Shown here: piece after piece, positions 45,113 through 60,089 of the stretch
Position numbering within the stretch: position 1 is the first letter of the stretch
How the letters are laid out: the number at the start of each line of letters is the position of its first letter
Assembly: GCA_031769625.1 (NCBI GenBank)
Contig: JAUIMM010000694.1
Span: 4,486,501 to 4,550,500, forward strand
Length of the DNA stretch: 64,000 nucleotides
Direction of reading: 5' to 3'
From: Taudactylus pleione
Taxonomy: Eukaryota; Chordata; Amphibia; Anura; Myobatrachidae
Notes under the pieces: generated by a model
What the model was told of the DNA's origin: nothing
The model's database searches: none
The model's input: only the letters and a program-made list of their open reading frames with translations
Program-made: the position numbers and the translations under genes

Positions 45113-48100
45113 TTGTTGATGCACGTGCGGCTACTGCGCACACAATTCACAAACACAGAAAATAATTTTTTTTTTGGTTTGGACTGGAGTGTACTTTCGG
45201 GGGTTACAGCACCCTTAACGGTCAAGCCAGCCGGCCCTTTACTTATGACACAGGCGCACGCTTGGCACTACTTTGTTGATGCACGTGCGGCTACTGCGCA
45301 CACAATTCACAAACACAGAAAATAATTTTTTTTTGGTTTGGACTGGAGTGTACTTTCGGGGGTTACAGCACCCTTTAACGGTCAAGCCAGCCGGCCCTTT
45401 ACTTATGACACAGGCGCACGCTTGGCACTACTTTGTTGATGCACGTGCGGCTACTGCGCACACAATTCACAAACACAGAAAATAATTTTTTTTTGGTTTG
45501 GACTGGAGTGTACTTTCGGGGGTTACAGCACCCTTTAACGGTCAAGCCAGCCGGCCCTTTACTTATGACACAGGCGCACGCTTGGCACTACTTTGTTGAT
45601 GCACGTGCGGCTACTGCGCACACAATTCACAAACACAGAAAATAATTTTTGTTTTGTTTTGGACTGGAGTGTACTTTGGGGGTTACAGCACCCTTTAACG
45701 GTCAAGCCAGCCGGCCCTTTACTTATGACACAGGCGCACGCTTGGCACTACTTTGTTGATGCACGTGCGGCTACTGCGCACACAATTCACAAACACACAA
45801 AATAATTTTTTTTTTGGTTTGGACTGGAGTGTACTTTGGGGGTTACAGCACCCTTTAACGGTCAAGCCAGCCGGCCCTTTACTTATGACACAGGCGCACG
45901 CTTGGCACTACTTTGTTGATGCACGTGCGGCTACTGCGCACACAATTCACAAACACAGAAAATAATTTTTTTTTGGTTTGGACTGGAGTGTACTTTCGGG
46001 GGTTACAGCACCCTTTAACGGTCAAGCCAGCCGGCCCTTTACTTATGACACAGGCGCACGCTTGGCACTACTTTGTTGATGCACGTGCGGCTACTGCGCA
46101 CACAATTCACAAACACAGAAAATAATTTTTTTTTGGTTTGGACTGGAGTGTACTTTCGGGGGTTACAGCACACTTAACGGTCAAGCCAGCCGGCCCTTTA
46201 CTTATGACACAGGCGCACGCTTGGCACTACTTTGTTGATGCACGTGCGGCTACTGCGCACACAATTCACAAACACAGAAAATAATTTTTTTTTTGGTTTG
46301 GACTGGAGTGTACTTTCGGGGGTTACAGCACCCTTAACGGTCAAGCCAGCCGGCCCTTTACTTATGACACAGGCGCACGCTTGGCACTACTTTGTTGATG
46401 CACGTGCGGCTACTGCGCACACAATTCACAAACACAGAAAATAATTTTTTTTTGGTTTGGACTGGAGTGTACTTTCGGGGGTTACAGCACCCTTTAACGG
46501 TCAAGCCAGCCGGCCCTTTACTTATGACACAGGCGCACGCTTGACACTACTTTGTTGATGCACGTGCGGCTACTGCGCACACAATTCACAAACACAGAAA
46601 ATAATTTTTTTTTGGTTTGGACTGGAGTGTACTTTCGGGGGTTACAGCACCCTTTAATGGTCAAGCCAGCCGGCCCTTTACTTATGACACAGGCGCACGC
46701 TTGGCACTACTTTGTTGATGCACGTGCGGCTACTGCGCACACAATTCACAAACACAGAAAATAATTTTTTTTTTGGTTTGGACTGGAGTGTACTTTCGGG
46801 GGTTACAGCACCCTTTAATGGTCAAGCCAGCCGGCCCTTTACTTATGACACAGGCGCACGCTTGGCACTACTTTGTTGATGCACGTGCGGCTACTGCGCA
46901 CACAATTCACAAACACACAAAATAATTTTTTTTTTGGTTTGGACTGGAGTGTACTTTGGGGGTTACAGCACCCTTTAACGGTCAAGCCAGCCGGCCCTTT
47001 ACTTATGACACAGGCGCACGCTTGGCACTACTTTGTTGATGCACGTGCGGCTACTGCGCACACAATTCACAAACACAGAAAATAATTTTTTTTTGGTTTG
47101 GACTGGAGTGTACTTTCGGGGGTTACAGCACCCTTTAACGGTCAAGCCAGCCGGCCCTTTACTTATGACACAGGCGCACGCTTGGCACTACTTTGTTGAT
47201 GCACGTGCGGCTACTGCGCACACAATTCACAAACACAGAAAATAATTTTTTTTTGGTTTGGACTGGAGTGTACTTTCGGGGGTTACAGCACCCTTTAACG
47301 GTCAAGCCAGCCGGCCCTTTACTTATGACACAGGCGCACGCTTGGCACTACTTTGTTGATGCACGTGCGGCTACTGCGCACACAATTCACAAACACAGAA
47401 AATAATTTTTTTTTGGTTTGGACTGGAGTGTACTTTCGGGGGTTACAGCACCCTTTAACGGTCAAGCCAGCCGGCCCTTTACTTATGACACAGGCGCACG
47501 CTTGGCACTACTTTGTTGATGCACGTGCGGCTACTGCGCACACAATTCACAAACACAGAAAATAATTTTTTTTTGGTTTGGACTGGAGTGTACTTTCGGG
47601 GGTTACAGCACACTTAACGGTCAAGCCAGCCGGCCCTTTACTTATGACACAGGCGCACGCTTGGCACTACTTTGTTGATGCACGTGCGGCTACTGCGCAC
47701 ACAATTCACAAACACAGAAAATAATTTTTTTTTTGGTTTGGACTGGAGTGTACTTTCGGGGGTTACAGCACCCTTAACGGTCAAGCCAGCCAGCCCTTTA
47801 CTTATGACACAGGCGCACGCTTGGCACTATTTGTTGATGCACGTGCGGCTACTGCGCACACAATTCACAAACACAGAAAATAATTTTTTTTTGGTTTGGA
47901 CTGGAGTGTACTTTCGGGGGTTACAGCACCCTTTAACGGTCAAGCCAGCCGGCCCTTTACTTATGACACAGGCGCACGCTTGGCACTACTTTGTTGATGC
48001 ACGTGCGGCTACTGCGCACACAATTCACAAACACAGAAAATAATTTTTTTTTGGTTTGGACTGGAGTGTACTTTCGGGGGTTACAGCACCCTTTAACGGT

Positions 48101-51100
48101 CAAGCCAGCCGGCCCTTTACTTATGACACAGGCGCACGCTTGGCACTACTTTGTTGATGCACGTGCTACTGCGCACACAATTCACAAACACAGAAAATAA
48201 TTTTTTTTTTGGTTTGGACTGGAGTGTACTTTGGGGGTTACAGCACCCTTTAACGGTCAAGCCAGCCGGCCCTTTACTTATGACACAGGCGCACGCTTGG
48301 CACTACTTTGTTGATGCACGTGCGGCTACTGCGCACACAATTCACAAACACAGAAAATAATTTTTTTTTGGTTTGGACTGGAGTGTACTTTGGGGGTTAC
48401 AGCACCCTTTAACGGTCAAGCCAGCCAGCCCTTTACTTATGACACAGGCGCACGCTTGGCACTACTTTGTTGATGCACGTGCGGCTACTGCGCACACAAT
48501 TCACAAACACAGAAAATAATTTTTTTTTGGTTTGGACTGGAGTGTACTTTCGGGGGTTACAGCACCCTTTAACGGTCAAGCCAGCCGGCCCTTTACTTAT
48601 GACACAGGCGCACGCTTGGCACTACTTTGTTGATGCACGTGCGGCTACTGCGCACACAATTCACAAACACAGAAAATAATTTTTTTTTGGTTTGGACTGG
48701 AGTGTACTTTCGGGGGTTACAGCACCCTTTAACGATAAAGCCAGCCGGCCCTTTACTTATGACACAGGCGCACGCTTGGCACTACTTTGTTGATGCACGT
48801 GCGGCTACTGCGCACACAATTCACAAACACAGAAAATAATTTTTTTTTGGTTTGGACTGGAGTGTACTTTCGGGGGTTACAGCACCCTTTAACGGTCAAG
48901 CCAGCCGGCCCTTTACTTATGACACAGGCGCACGCTTGGCACTACTTTGTTGATGCACGTGCGGCTACTGCGCACACAATTCACAAACACAGAAAATAAT
49001 TTTTTTTTTGGTTTGGACTGGAGTGTACTTTGGGGGTTACAGCACCTTTTAACGGTCAAGCCAGCCGGCCCTTTACTTATGACACAGGCGCACGCTTGGC
49101 ACTACTTTGTTGATGCACGTGCGGCTACTGCGCACACAATTCACAAACACAGAAAATAATTTTTTTTTGGTTTGGACTGGAGTGTACTTTCGGGGGTTAC
49201 AGCACCCTTTAACGGTCAAGCCAGCCGGCCCTTTACTTATGACACAGGTGCACGCTTGGCTCTACTTTGTTGATGCACGTGCGGCTACTGCGCACACAAT
49301 TCACAAACACAGAAAATAATTTTTTTTTGGTTTGGACTGGAGTGTACTTTCGGGGGTTACAGCACCCTTTAACGGTCAAGCCAGCCGGCCCTTTACTTAT
49401 GACACAGGCGCACGCTTGGCACTACTTTGTTGATGCACGTGCGGCTACTGCGCACACAATTCACAAACACAGAAAATAATTTTTTTCTGGTTTGGACTGG
49501 AGTGTACTTTCGGGGGTTACAGCACCCTTTAACGGTCAAGCCAGCTGGCCCTTTACTTATGACACAGGCGCACGCTTGGCACTACTTTGTTGATGCACGT
49601 GCGGCTACTGCGCACACAATTCACAAACACAGAAAATAATTTTTTTTTGGTTTGGACTGGAGTGTACTTTCGGGGGTTACAGCACACTTAACGGTCAAGC
49701 CAGCCGGCCCTTTACTTATGACACAGGCGCACGCTTGGCACTACTTTGTTGATGCACGTGCGGCTACTGCGCACACAATTCACAAACACAGAAAATAATT
49801 TTTTTTTTGGTTTGGACTGGAGTGTACTTTCGGGGGTTACAGCACCCTTAACGGTCAAGCCAGCCAGCCCTTTACTTATGACACAGGCGCACGCTTGGCA
49901 CTACTTTGTTGATGCACGTGCGGCTACTGCGCACACAATTCACAAACACAGAAAATAATTTTTTTTTGGTTTGGACTGGAGTGTACTTTCGGGGGTTACA
50001 GCACCCTTTAACGGTCAAGCCAGCCGGCCCTTTACTTATGACACAGGCGCACGCTTGGCACTACTTTGTTGATGCACGTGCGGCTACTGCGCACACAATT
50101 CACAAACACAGAAAATAATTTTTTTTTGGTTTGGACTGGAGTGTACTTTGGGGGTTACAGCACCCTTTAACGGTCAAGCCAGCCGGCCCTTTACTTATGA
50201 CACAGGCGCACGCTTGGCACTACTTTGTTGATGCACGTGCGGCTACTGCGCACACAATTCACAAACACAGAAAATAATTTTTTTTTGGTTTGGACTGGAG
50301 TGTACTTTGGGGGTTACAGCACCCTTTAACGGTCAAGCCAGCCGGCCCTTTACTTATGACACAGGCGCACGCTTGGCACTACTTTGTTGATGCACGTGCG
50401 GCTACTGCGCACACAATTCACAAACACAGAAAATAATTTTTTTTTGGTTTGGACTGGAGTGTACTTTTGGGGGTTACAGCACCCTTTAACGGTCAAGCCA
50501 GCCGGCCCTTTACTTATGACACAGGCGCACGCTTGGCACTACTTTGTTGATGCACGTGCGGCTACTGCGCACACAATTCACAAACACAGAAAATAATTTT
50601 TTTTTGGTTTGGACTGGAGTGTACTTTTGGGGGTTACAGCACCCTTTAACGGTCAAGCCAGACGGCCCTTTACTTATGACACAGGCGCACGCTTGGCACT
50701 ACTTTGTTGATGCACGTGCGGCTACTGCGCACACAATTCACAAACACAGAAAATATTTTTTTTTTGGTTTGGACTGGAGTGTACTTTCGGGGGTTACAGC
50801 ACCCTTTAACGGTCAAGCCAGCCGGCCCTTTACTTATGACACAGGCGCACGCTTGGCACTACTTTGTTGATGCACGTGCTGCTACTGCGCACACAATTCA
50901 CAAACACAGAAAATAATTTTTTTTGGTTTGGACTGGAGTGTACTTTCGGGGGTTACAGCACCCTTTAACGGTCAAGCCAGCCGGCCCTTTACTTATGACA
51001 CAGGCGCACGCTTGGCACTACTTTGTTGATGCACGTGCGGCTACTGCGCACACAATTCACAAACACAGAAAATAATTTTTTTTTTGGTTTGGACTGGAGT

Positions 51101-54100
51101 GTACTTTGGGGTTACAGCACCCTTAACGGTCAAGCAGCCGGCCCTTTACTTATGACACAGGCGCACGCTTGGCACTACTTTGTTGATGCACGTGCGGCTA
51201 CTGCGCACACAATTCACAAACACAGAAAATAATTTTTTTTTGGTTTGGACTGGAGTGTACTTTCGGGGGTTACAGCACCCTTTAACGGTCAAGCCAGCCG
51301 GCCCTTTACTTATGACACAGGCGCACGCTTGGCACTACTTTGTTGATGCACGTGCGGCTACTGCGCACACAATTCACAAACACAGAAAATAATTTTTTTT
51401 TTGGTTTGGACTGGAGTGTACTTTGGGGGTTACAGCACCCTTTAACGGTCAAGCCAGCCGGCCCTTTACTTATGACACAGGCGCACGCTTGGCACTACTT
51501 TGTTGATGCACGTGCGGCTACTGCGCACACAATTCACAAACACAGAAAATAATTTTTTTTTGGTTTGGACTGGAGTGTACTTTCGGGGGTTACAGCACCC
51601 TTTAACGGTCAAGCCAGACGGCCCTTTACTTATGACACAGGCGCACGCTTGGCACTACTTTGTTGATGCACGTGCGGCTACTGCGCACACAATTCACAAA
51701 CACAGAAAATAATTTTTTTTTGGTTTGGACTGGAGTGTACTTTCGGGGGTTACAGCACCCTTTAACGGTCAAGCCAGCCGGCCCTTTACTTATGACACAG
51801 GCGCACGCTTGGCACTACTTTGTTGATGCACGTGCGGCTACTGCGCACACAATTCACAAACACAGAAAATAATTTTTTTTTGGTTTGGACTGGAGTGTAC
51901 TTTGGGGGTTACAGCACCCTTTAACGGTCAAGCCAGCCGGCCCTTTACTTATGACACAGGCGCACGCTTGGCACTACTTTGTTGATGCACGTGCGGCTAC
52001 TGCGCACACAATTCACAAACACAGAAAATAATTTTTTTTTGGTTTGGACTGGAGTGTACTTTCGGGGGTTACAGCACCCTTTAACGGTCAAGCCAGCCGG
52101 CCCTTTACTTATGACACAGGCGCACGCTTGGCACTACTTTGTTGATGCACGTGCGGCTACTGCGCACACAATTCACAAACACAGAAAATAATTTTTTTTT
52201 GGTTTGGACTGGAGTGTACTTTTGGGGGTTACAGCACCCTTTAACGGTCAAGCCAGACGGCCCTTTACTTATGACACAGGCGCACGCTTGGCACTACTTT
52301 GTTGATGCACGTGCGGCTACTGCGCACACAATTCACAAACACAGAAAATAATTTTTTTTTGGTTTGGACTGGAGTGTACTTTCGGGGGTTACAGCACCCT
52401 TTAACGGTCAAGCCAGCCGGCCCTTTACTTATGACACAGGCGCACGCTTGGCACTACTTTGTTGATGCACGTGCTGCTACTGCGCACACAATTCACAAAC
52501 ACAGAAAATAATTTTTTTTTTGGTTTGGACTGGAGTGTACTTTGGGGGTTACAGCACCCTTTAACGGTCAAGCCAGCCGGCCCTTTACTTATGACACAGG
52601 CGCACGCTTGGCACTACTTTGTTGATGCACGTGCGGCTACTGCGCACACAATTCACAAACACAGAAAATAATTTTTTTTTTGGTTTGGACTGGAGTGTAC
52701 TTTGGGGGTTACAGCACCCTTTAACGGTCAAGCCAGCCGGCCCTTTACTTATGACACAGGCGCACGCTTGGCACTACTTTGTTGATGCACGTGCGGCTAC
52801 TGCGCACACAATTCACAAACACAGAAAATAATTTTTTTTTGGTTTGGACTGGAGTGTACTTTCGGGGGTTACAGCACCCTTTAACGGTCAAGCCAGCCGG
52901 CCCTTTACTTATGACACAGGCGCACGCTTGGCACTACTTTGTTGATGCACGTGCGGCTACTGCGCACACAATTCACAAACACAGAAAATAATTTTTTTTT
53001 TGGTTTGGACTGGAGTGTACTTTGGGGGTTACAGCACCCTTTAACGGTCAAGCCAGCCGGCCCTTTACTTATGACACAGGCGCACGCTTGGCACTACTTT
53101 GTTGATGCACGTGCGGCTACTGCGCACACAATTCACAAACACAGAAAATAATTTTTTTTTGGTTTGGACTGGAGTGTACTTTGGGGGATACAGCACCCTT
53201 TAACGGTCAAGCCAGCCGGCCCTTTACTTATGACACAGGCGCACGCTTGGCACTACTTTGTTGATGCACGTGCGGCTACTGCGCACACAATTCACAAACA
53301 CAGAAAATAATTTTTTTTTGGTTTGGACTGGAGTGTACTTTCGGGGGTTACAGCACCCTTTAACGGTCAAGCCAGCCGGCCCTTTACTTATGACACAGGC
53401 GCACGCTTGGCACTACTTTGTTGATGCACGTGCGGCTACTGCGCACACAATTCACAAACACAGAAAATAATTTTTTTTTGGTTTGGACTGGAGTGTACTT
53501 TCGGGGGTTACAGCACCCTTTAACGGTCAAGCCAGCCGGCCCTTTACTTATGACACAGGCGCACGCTTGGCACTACTTTGTTGATGCACGTGCGGCTACT
53601 GCGCACACAATTCACAAACACAGAAAATAATTTTTTTCTGGTTTGGACTGGAGTGTACTTTCGGGGGTTACAGCACCCTTTAACGGTCAAGCCAGCCTGG
53701 CCCTTTACTTATGACACAGGCGCACGCTTGGCACTACTTTGTTGATGCACGTGCGGCTACTGCGCACACAATTCACAAACACAGAAAATAATTTTTTTTT
53801 GGTTTGGACTGGAGTGTACTTTCGGGGGTTACAGCACACTTAACGGTCAAGCCAGCCGGCCCTTTACTTATGACACAGGGGCACGCTTGGCACTACTTTG
53901 TTGATGCACGTGCGGCTACTGCGCACACAATTCACAAACACAGAAAATAATTTTTTTTTTGGTTTGGACTGGAGTGTACTTTCGGGGGTTACAGCACCCT
54001 TAACGGTCAAGCCAGCCAGCCCTTTACTTATGACACAGGCGCACGCTTGGCACTACTTTGTTGATGCACGTGCGGCTACTGCGCACACAATTCACAAACA

Positions 54101-57100
54101 CAGAAAATAATTTTTTTTTGGTTTGGACTGGAGTGTACTTTCGGGGGTTACAGCACCCTTTAACGGTCAAGCCAGCCGGCCCTTTACTTATGACACAGGC
54201 GCACGCTTGGCACTACTTTGTTGATGCACGTGCGGCTACTGCGCACACAATTCACAAACACAGAAAATAATTTTTTTTTGGTTTGGACTGGAGTGTACTT
54301 TGGGGGTTACAGCACCCTTTAACGGTCAAGCCAGCCGGCCCTTTACTTATGACACAGGCGCACGCTTGGCACTACTTTGTTGATGCACGTGCGGCTACTG
54401 CGCACACAATTCACAAACACAGAAAATAATTTTTTTTTGGTTTGGACTGGAGTGTACTTTGGGGGTTACAGCACCCTTTAACGGTCAAGCCAGCCGGCCC
54501 TTTACTTATGACACAGGCGCACGCTTGGCACTACTTTGTTGATGCACGTGCGGCTACTGCGCACACAATTCACAAACACAGAAAATAATTTTTTTTTGGT
54601 TTGGACTGGAGTGTACTTTGGGGGATACAGCACCCTTTAACGGTCAAGCCAGCCGGCCCTTTACTTATGACACAGGCGCACGCTTGGCACTACTTTGTTG
54701 ATGCACGTGCGGCTACTGCGCACACAATTCACAAACACAGAAAATAATTTTTTTTTGGTTTGGACTGGAGTGTACTTTCGGGGGTTACAGCACCCTTTAA
54801 CGGTCAAGCCAGCCGGCCCTTTACTTATGACACAGGCGCACGCTTGGCACTACTTTGTTGATGCACGTGCGGCTACTGCGCACACAATTCACAAACACAG
54901 AAAATAATTTTTTTTTGGTTTGGACTGGAGTGTACTTTCGGGGGTTACAGCACCCTTTAACGGTCAAGCCAGACGGCCCTTTACTTATGACACAGGCGCA
55001 CGCTTGGCACTACTTTGTTGATGCACGTGCGGCTACTGCGCACACAATTCACAAACACAGAAAATAATTTTTTTTTGGTTTGGACTGGAGTGTACTTTCG
55101 GGGGTTACAGCACCCTTTAACGGTCAAGCCAGCCGGCCCTTTACTTATGACACAGGCGCACGCTTGGCACTACTTTGTTGATGCACGTGCTGCTACTGCG
55201 CACACAATTCACAAACACAGAAAATAATTTTTTTTTTGGTTTGGACTGGAGTGTACTTTGGGGGTTACAGCACCCTTTAACGGTCAAGCCAGCCGGCCCT
55301 TTACTTATGACACAGGCGCACGCTTGGCACTACTTTGTTGATGCACGTGCGGCTACTGCGCACACAATTCACAAACACAGAAAATAATTTTTTTTTTGGT
55401 TTGGACTGGAGTGTACTTTGGGGGTTACAGCACCCTTTAACGGTCAAGCCAGCCGGCCCTTTACTTATGACACAGGCGCACGCTTGGCACTACTTTGTTG
55501 ATGCACGTGCGGCTACTGCGCACACAATTCACAAACACAGAAAATAATTTTTTTTTGGTTTGGACTGGAGTGTACTTTCGGGGGTTACAGCACCCTTTAA
55601 CGGTCAAGCCAGCCGGCCCTTTACTTATGACACAGGCGCACGCTTGGCACTACTTTGTTGATGCACGTGCGGCTACTGCGCACACAATTCACAAACACAG
55701 AAAATAATTTTTTTTTTGGTTTGGACTGGAGTGTACTTTGGGGGTTACAGCACCCTTTAACGGTCAAGCCAGCCTGCCCTTTACTTATGACACAGGCGCA
55801 CGCTTGGCACTACTTTGTTGATGCACGTGCGGCTACTGCGCACACAATTCACAAACACAGAAAATAATTTTTTTTTTGGTTTGGACTGGAGTGTACTTTG
55901 GGGGATACAGCACCCTTTAATGGTCAAGCCAGCCGGCCCTTTACTTATGACACAGGCGCACGCTTGGCACTACTTTGTTGATGCACGTGCGGCTACTGCG
56001 CACACAATTCACAAACACAGAAAATAATTTTTTTTTGGTTTGGACTGGAGTGTACTTTCGGGGGTTACAGCACCCTTTAACGGTCAAGCCAGCCGGCCCT
56101 TTACTTATGACACAGGCGCACGCTTGGCACTACTTTGTTGATGCACGTGCGGCTACTGCGCACACAATTCACAAACACAGAAAATAATTTTTTTTTGGTT
56201 TGGACTGGAGTGTACTTTCGGGGGTTACAGCACCCTTTAACGGTCAAGCCAGACGGCCCTTTACTTATGACACAGGCGCACGCTTGGCACTACTTTGTTG
56301 ATGCACGTGCGGCTACTGCGCACACAATTCACAAACACAGAAAATAATTTTTTTTTGGTTTGGACTGGAGTGTACTTTCGGGGGTTACAGCACCCTTTAA
56401 CGGTCAAGCCAGCCGGCCCTTTACTTATGACACAGGCGCACGCTTGGCACTACTTTGTTGATGCACGTGCGGCTACTGCGCACACAATTCACAAACACAG
56501 AAAATAATTTTTTTTTTGGTTTGGACTGGAGTGTACTTTGGGGGTTACAGCACCCTTTAACGGTCAAGCCAGCCGGCCCTTTACTTATGACACAGGCGCA
56601 CGCTTGGCACTACTTTGTTGATGCACGTGCGGCTACTGCGCACACAATTCACAAACACAGAAAATAATTTTTTTTTTGGTTTGGACTGGAGTGTACTTTG
56701 GGGGTTACAGCACCCTTTAACGGTCAAGCCAGCCGGCCCTTTACTTATGACACAGGCGCACGCTTGGCACTACTTTGTTGATGCACGTGCGGCTACTGCG
56801 CACACAATTCACAAACACAGAAAATAATTTTTTTTTGGTTTGGACTGGAGTGTACTTTCGGGGGTTACAGCACCCTTTAACGGTCAAGCCAGCCGGCCCT
56901 TTACTTATGACACAGGCGCACGCTTGGCACTACTTTGTTGATGCACGTGCGGCTACTGCGCACACAATTCACAAACACAGAAAATAATTTTTTTTTGGTT
57001 TGGACTGGAGTGTACTTTCGGGGGTTACAGCACCCTTTAACGGTCAAGCCAGACGGCCCTTTACTTATGACACAGGCGCACGCTTGGCACTACTTTGTTG

Positions 57101-59706
57101 ATGCACGTGCGGCTACTGCGCACACAATTCACAAACACAGAAAATAATTTTTTTTTTGGTTTGGACTGGAGTGTACTTTGGGGGTTACAGCATCCTTTAA
57201 CGGTCAAGCCAGCCGGCCCTTTACTTATGACACAGGCGCACGCTTGGCACTACTTTGTTGATGCACGTGCGGCTACTGCGCACACAATTCACAAACACAG
57301 AAAATAATTTTTTTTTGGTTTGGACTGGAGTGTACTTTCGGGGGTTACAGCACCCTTTAACGATCAAGCCAGCCGGCCCTTTACTTATGACACAGGCGCA
57401 CGCTTGGCACTACTTTGTTGATGCACGTGCGGCTACTGCGCACACAATTCACAAACACAGAAAATAATTTTTTTTTGGTTTGGACTGGAGTGTACTTTCG
57501 GGGGTTACAGCACCCTTTAACGGTCAAGCCAGCCGGCCCTTTACTTATGACACAGGCGCACGCTTGGCACTACTTTGTTGATGCACGTGCGGCTACTGCG
57601 CACACAATTTACAAACACAGAAAATAATTTTTTTTTGGTTTGGACTGGAGTGTACTTTCGGGGGTTACAGCACCCTTTAACGGTCAAGCCAGCCGGCCCT
57701 TTACTTATGACACAGGCGCACGCTTGGCACTACTTTGTTGATGCACGTGCGGCTACTGCGCACACAATTCACAAACACAGAAAATAATTTTTTTTTTGGT
57801 TTGGACTGGAGTGTACTTTGGGGGTTACAGCACCCTTTAACGGTCAAGCCAGCCGGCCCTTTACTTATGACACAGGCGCACGCTTGGCACTACTTTGTTG
57901 ATGCACGTGCGGCTACTGCGCACACAATTCACAAACACAGAAAATAATTTTTTTTTTGGTTTGGACTGGAGTGTACTTTCGGGGGTTACAGCACCCTTAA
58001 CGGTCAAGCCAGCCGGCCCTTTACTTATGACACAGGTGCACGCTTGGCACTACTTTGTTGATGCACGTGCGGCTACTGCGCACACAATTCACAAACACAG
58101 AAAATAATTTTTTTTTTGGTTTGGACTGGAGTGTACTTTCGGGGGTTACAGCACCCTTAACGGTCAAGCCAGCCGGCCCTTTACTTATGACACAGGCGCA
58201 CGCTTGGCACTACTTTGTTGATGCACGTGCGGCTACTGCGCACACAATTCACAAACACAGAAAATAATTTTTTTTTTGGTTTGGACTGGAGTGTACTTTC
58301 GGGGGTTACAGCACCCTTAACGGTCAAGCCAGCCGGCCCTTTACTTATGACACAGGAGCACGTTTGGCACTACTTTGTTGATGCACGTGCGGCTACTGCG
58401 CACACAATTCACAAACACACAAAATAATTTTTTTTTGGTTTGGACTGGAGTGTACTTTCGGGGGTTACAGCACCCTTTAACGGTCAAGCCAGCAGGCCCT
58501 TTACTTATGACACAGGCGCACGCTTGGCACTACTTTGTTGATGCACGTGCGGCTACTGCGCACACAATTCACAAACACAGAAAATAAATTTTTTTTGGTT
58601 TGGACTGGAGTGTACTTTCGGGGGTTACAGCACCCTTTAACGGTCAAGCCAGCCGGCCCTTTACTTATGACACAGGCGCACGCTTGGCACTACTTTGTTG
58701 ATGCACGTGCGGCTACTGCGCACACAATTCACAAACACAGAAAATAATTTTTTTTTGGTTTGGACTGGAGTGTACTTTCGGGGGTTACAGCACCCTTTAA
58801 CGGTCAAGCCAGCCGGCCTTTACTTATGACACAGGCGCACGCTTGGCACTACTTTGTTGATGCACGTGCGGCTACTGCGCACACAATTCACAAACACAGA
58901 AAATAATTTTTTTTTTGGTTTGAACTGGAGTGTACTTTGGGGGTTACAGCACCCTTTAACGGTCAAGCCAGCCGGCCCTTTACTTATGACACAGGCGCAC
59001 GCTTGGCACTACTTTGTTGATGCACGTGCGGCTACTGCGCACACAATTCACAAACACAGAAAATAATTTTTTTTTTGGTTTGGACTGGAGTGTACTTTCG
59101 GGGGTTACAGCACCCTTAACGGTCAAGCCAGCTGGCCCTTTACTTATGACACAGGTGCACGCTTGGCACTACTTTGTTGATGCACGTGCGGCTACTGCGC
59201 ACACAATTCACAAACACAGAAAATAATTTTTTTTTTGGTTTGGACTGGAGTGTACTTTCGGGGGTTACAGCACCCTTAACGGTCAAGCCAGCCGGCCCTT
59301 TACTTATGACACAGGCGCACGCTTGGCACTACTTTGTTGATGCACGTGCGGCTACTGCGCACACAATTCACAAACACAGAAAATAATTTTTTTTTTTGGT
59401 TTGGACTGGAGTGTACTTTCGGGGGTTACAGCACCCTTAACGGTCAAGCCAGCCGGCCCTTTACTTATGACACAGGCGCACGCTTGGCACTACTTTGTTG
59501 ATGCACGTGCGGCTACTGCGCACACAATTCACAAACACAGAAAATAATTTTTTTTTGGTTTGGACTGGAGTGTACTTTCGGGGGTTACAGCACCCTTTAA
59601 CGGTCAAGCCAGCCGGCCCTTTACTTATGACACAGGCGCACGCTTGGCACTACTTTGTTGATGCACGTGCGGCTACTGCGCACACAATTCACAAACACAG
59701 AAAATA

Positions 59707-60050
59707 TATTATTTTTTTAGCACTTGGGGGGAGCACCCCTGATGGACAGAGCACCCCCTGGACAACACTACAGCACTCCTTTAGGACTGGGACACTGCAC
59801 AGGACTTTGGAGTGGACACAGCCCCTATGGAGAACTGACTGCACAACACAGTCCAGCCAGCCCCTATGGACTTTGAAGTAGTGGACACAGCCCCAATTAA
59901 CAACAGCAGCACAGCACAACACAGCCAGCCCCTATGGACTTTGAAGTAGTGGACAACAGCAGCACTACACTACACTACACTACACAGCCCTAACTCCCAC
60001 CCTCCCTCTTCACTGTCCACAGCCGAGTGAGAAAATGGCGCTGACGCGGG
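59707..60050 (-). other. hAT leader region between promoter and array
   Basis: Contains imperfect short repeats of GGACACAGCCCC, CAGCCAGCCCCTATGG and ACTTTGAAGTAGTGGACA, and a CTACA stutter at about 59963-59985. On the minus strand this would be the 5' part of the transposase transcript. No conserved open frame is seen. Confidence 0.55.
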
Positions 60051-60054
60051 TACC

Positions 60055-60061
60055 TTATATA
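60055..60061 (-). promoter_or_regulatory. TATA box of the hAT transposon
   Basis: TATATAA on the minus strand within CCTATATAAGGTACCC, about 160 bp inside the right terminus and pointing towards the transposase. It would place a transcription start near 60025-60030. No other TATA-like box is seen in the 160-bp units on this strand. Confidence 0.6.
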
Positions 60062-60089
60062 GGATCCAAAATCCGCGAGACTCGGAAGG

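Larger units (their letters stand above)
41939..59706. repeat. 160-bp tandem array inside the hAT, about 111 copies
   Basis: Each unit contains, on the plus strand, TTGTTGATGCACGTGCGGCT, ACTGCGCACACAATTCAC, AAACACAGAAAATAA, a T8-T10 tract, GGTTTGGACTGGAGTGTAC, GGTTACAGCACCC, ACGGTCAAGCCAGCC and GGCCCTTTACTTATGACACA followed by GGCGCACGCTTGGCAC. Units are mostly over 95% alike. They carry a CACGTG E-box, CpGs and a long T-tract. Three main types differ by compensating single-base indels. The array lies between the right-end TATA box and the transposase start. The many 70-codon plus-strand frames are products of the repetition. Confidence 0.97.

Noticed and set aside
41939..59706. CRISPR-like regular repeat array
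   Set aside because: The units are directly adjacent 160-bp tandem repeats without unique spacers, in a eukaryotic transposon.
42229..59881. More than 90 near-identical 70-codon plus-strand frames in the 160-bp array
   Set aside because: They begin at non-ATG or ATG codons in every unit, overlap each other, lie antisense to the transposase unit and have no recognised domain. They follow from the repetition; only the indel compensation is noted as a finding.
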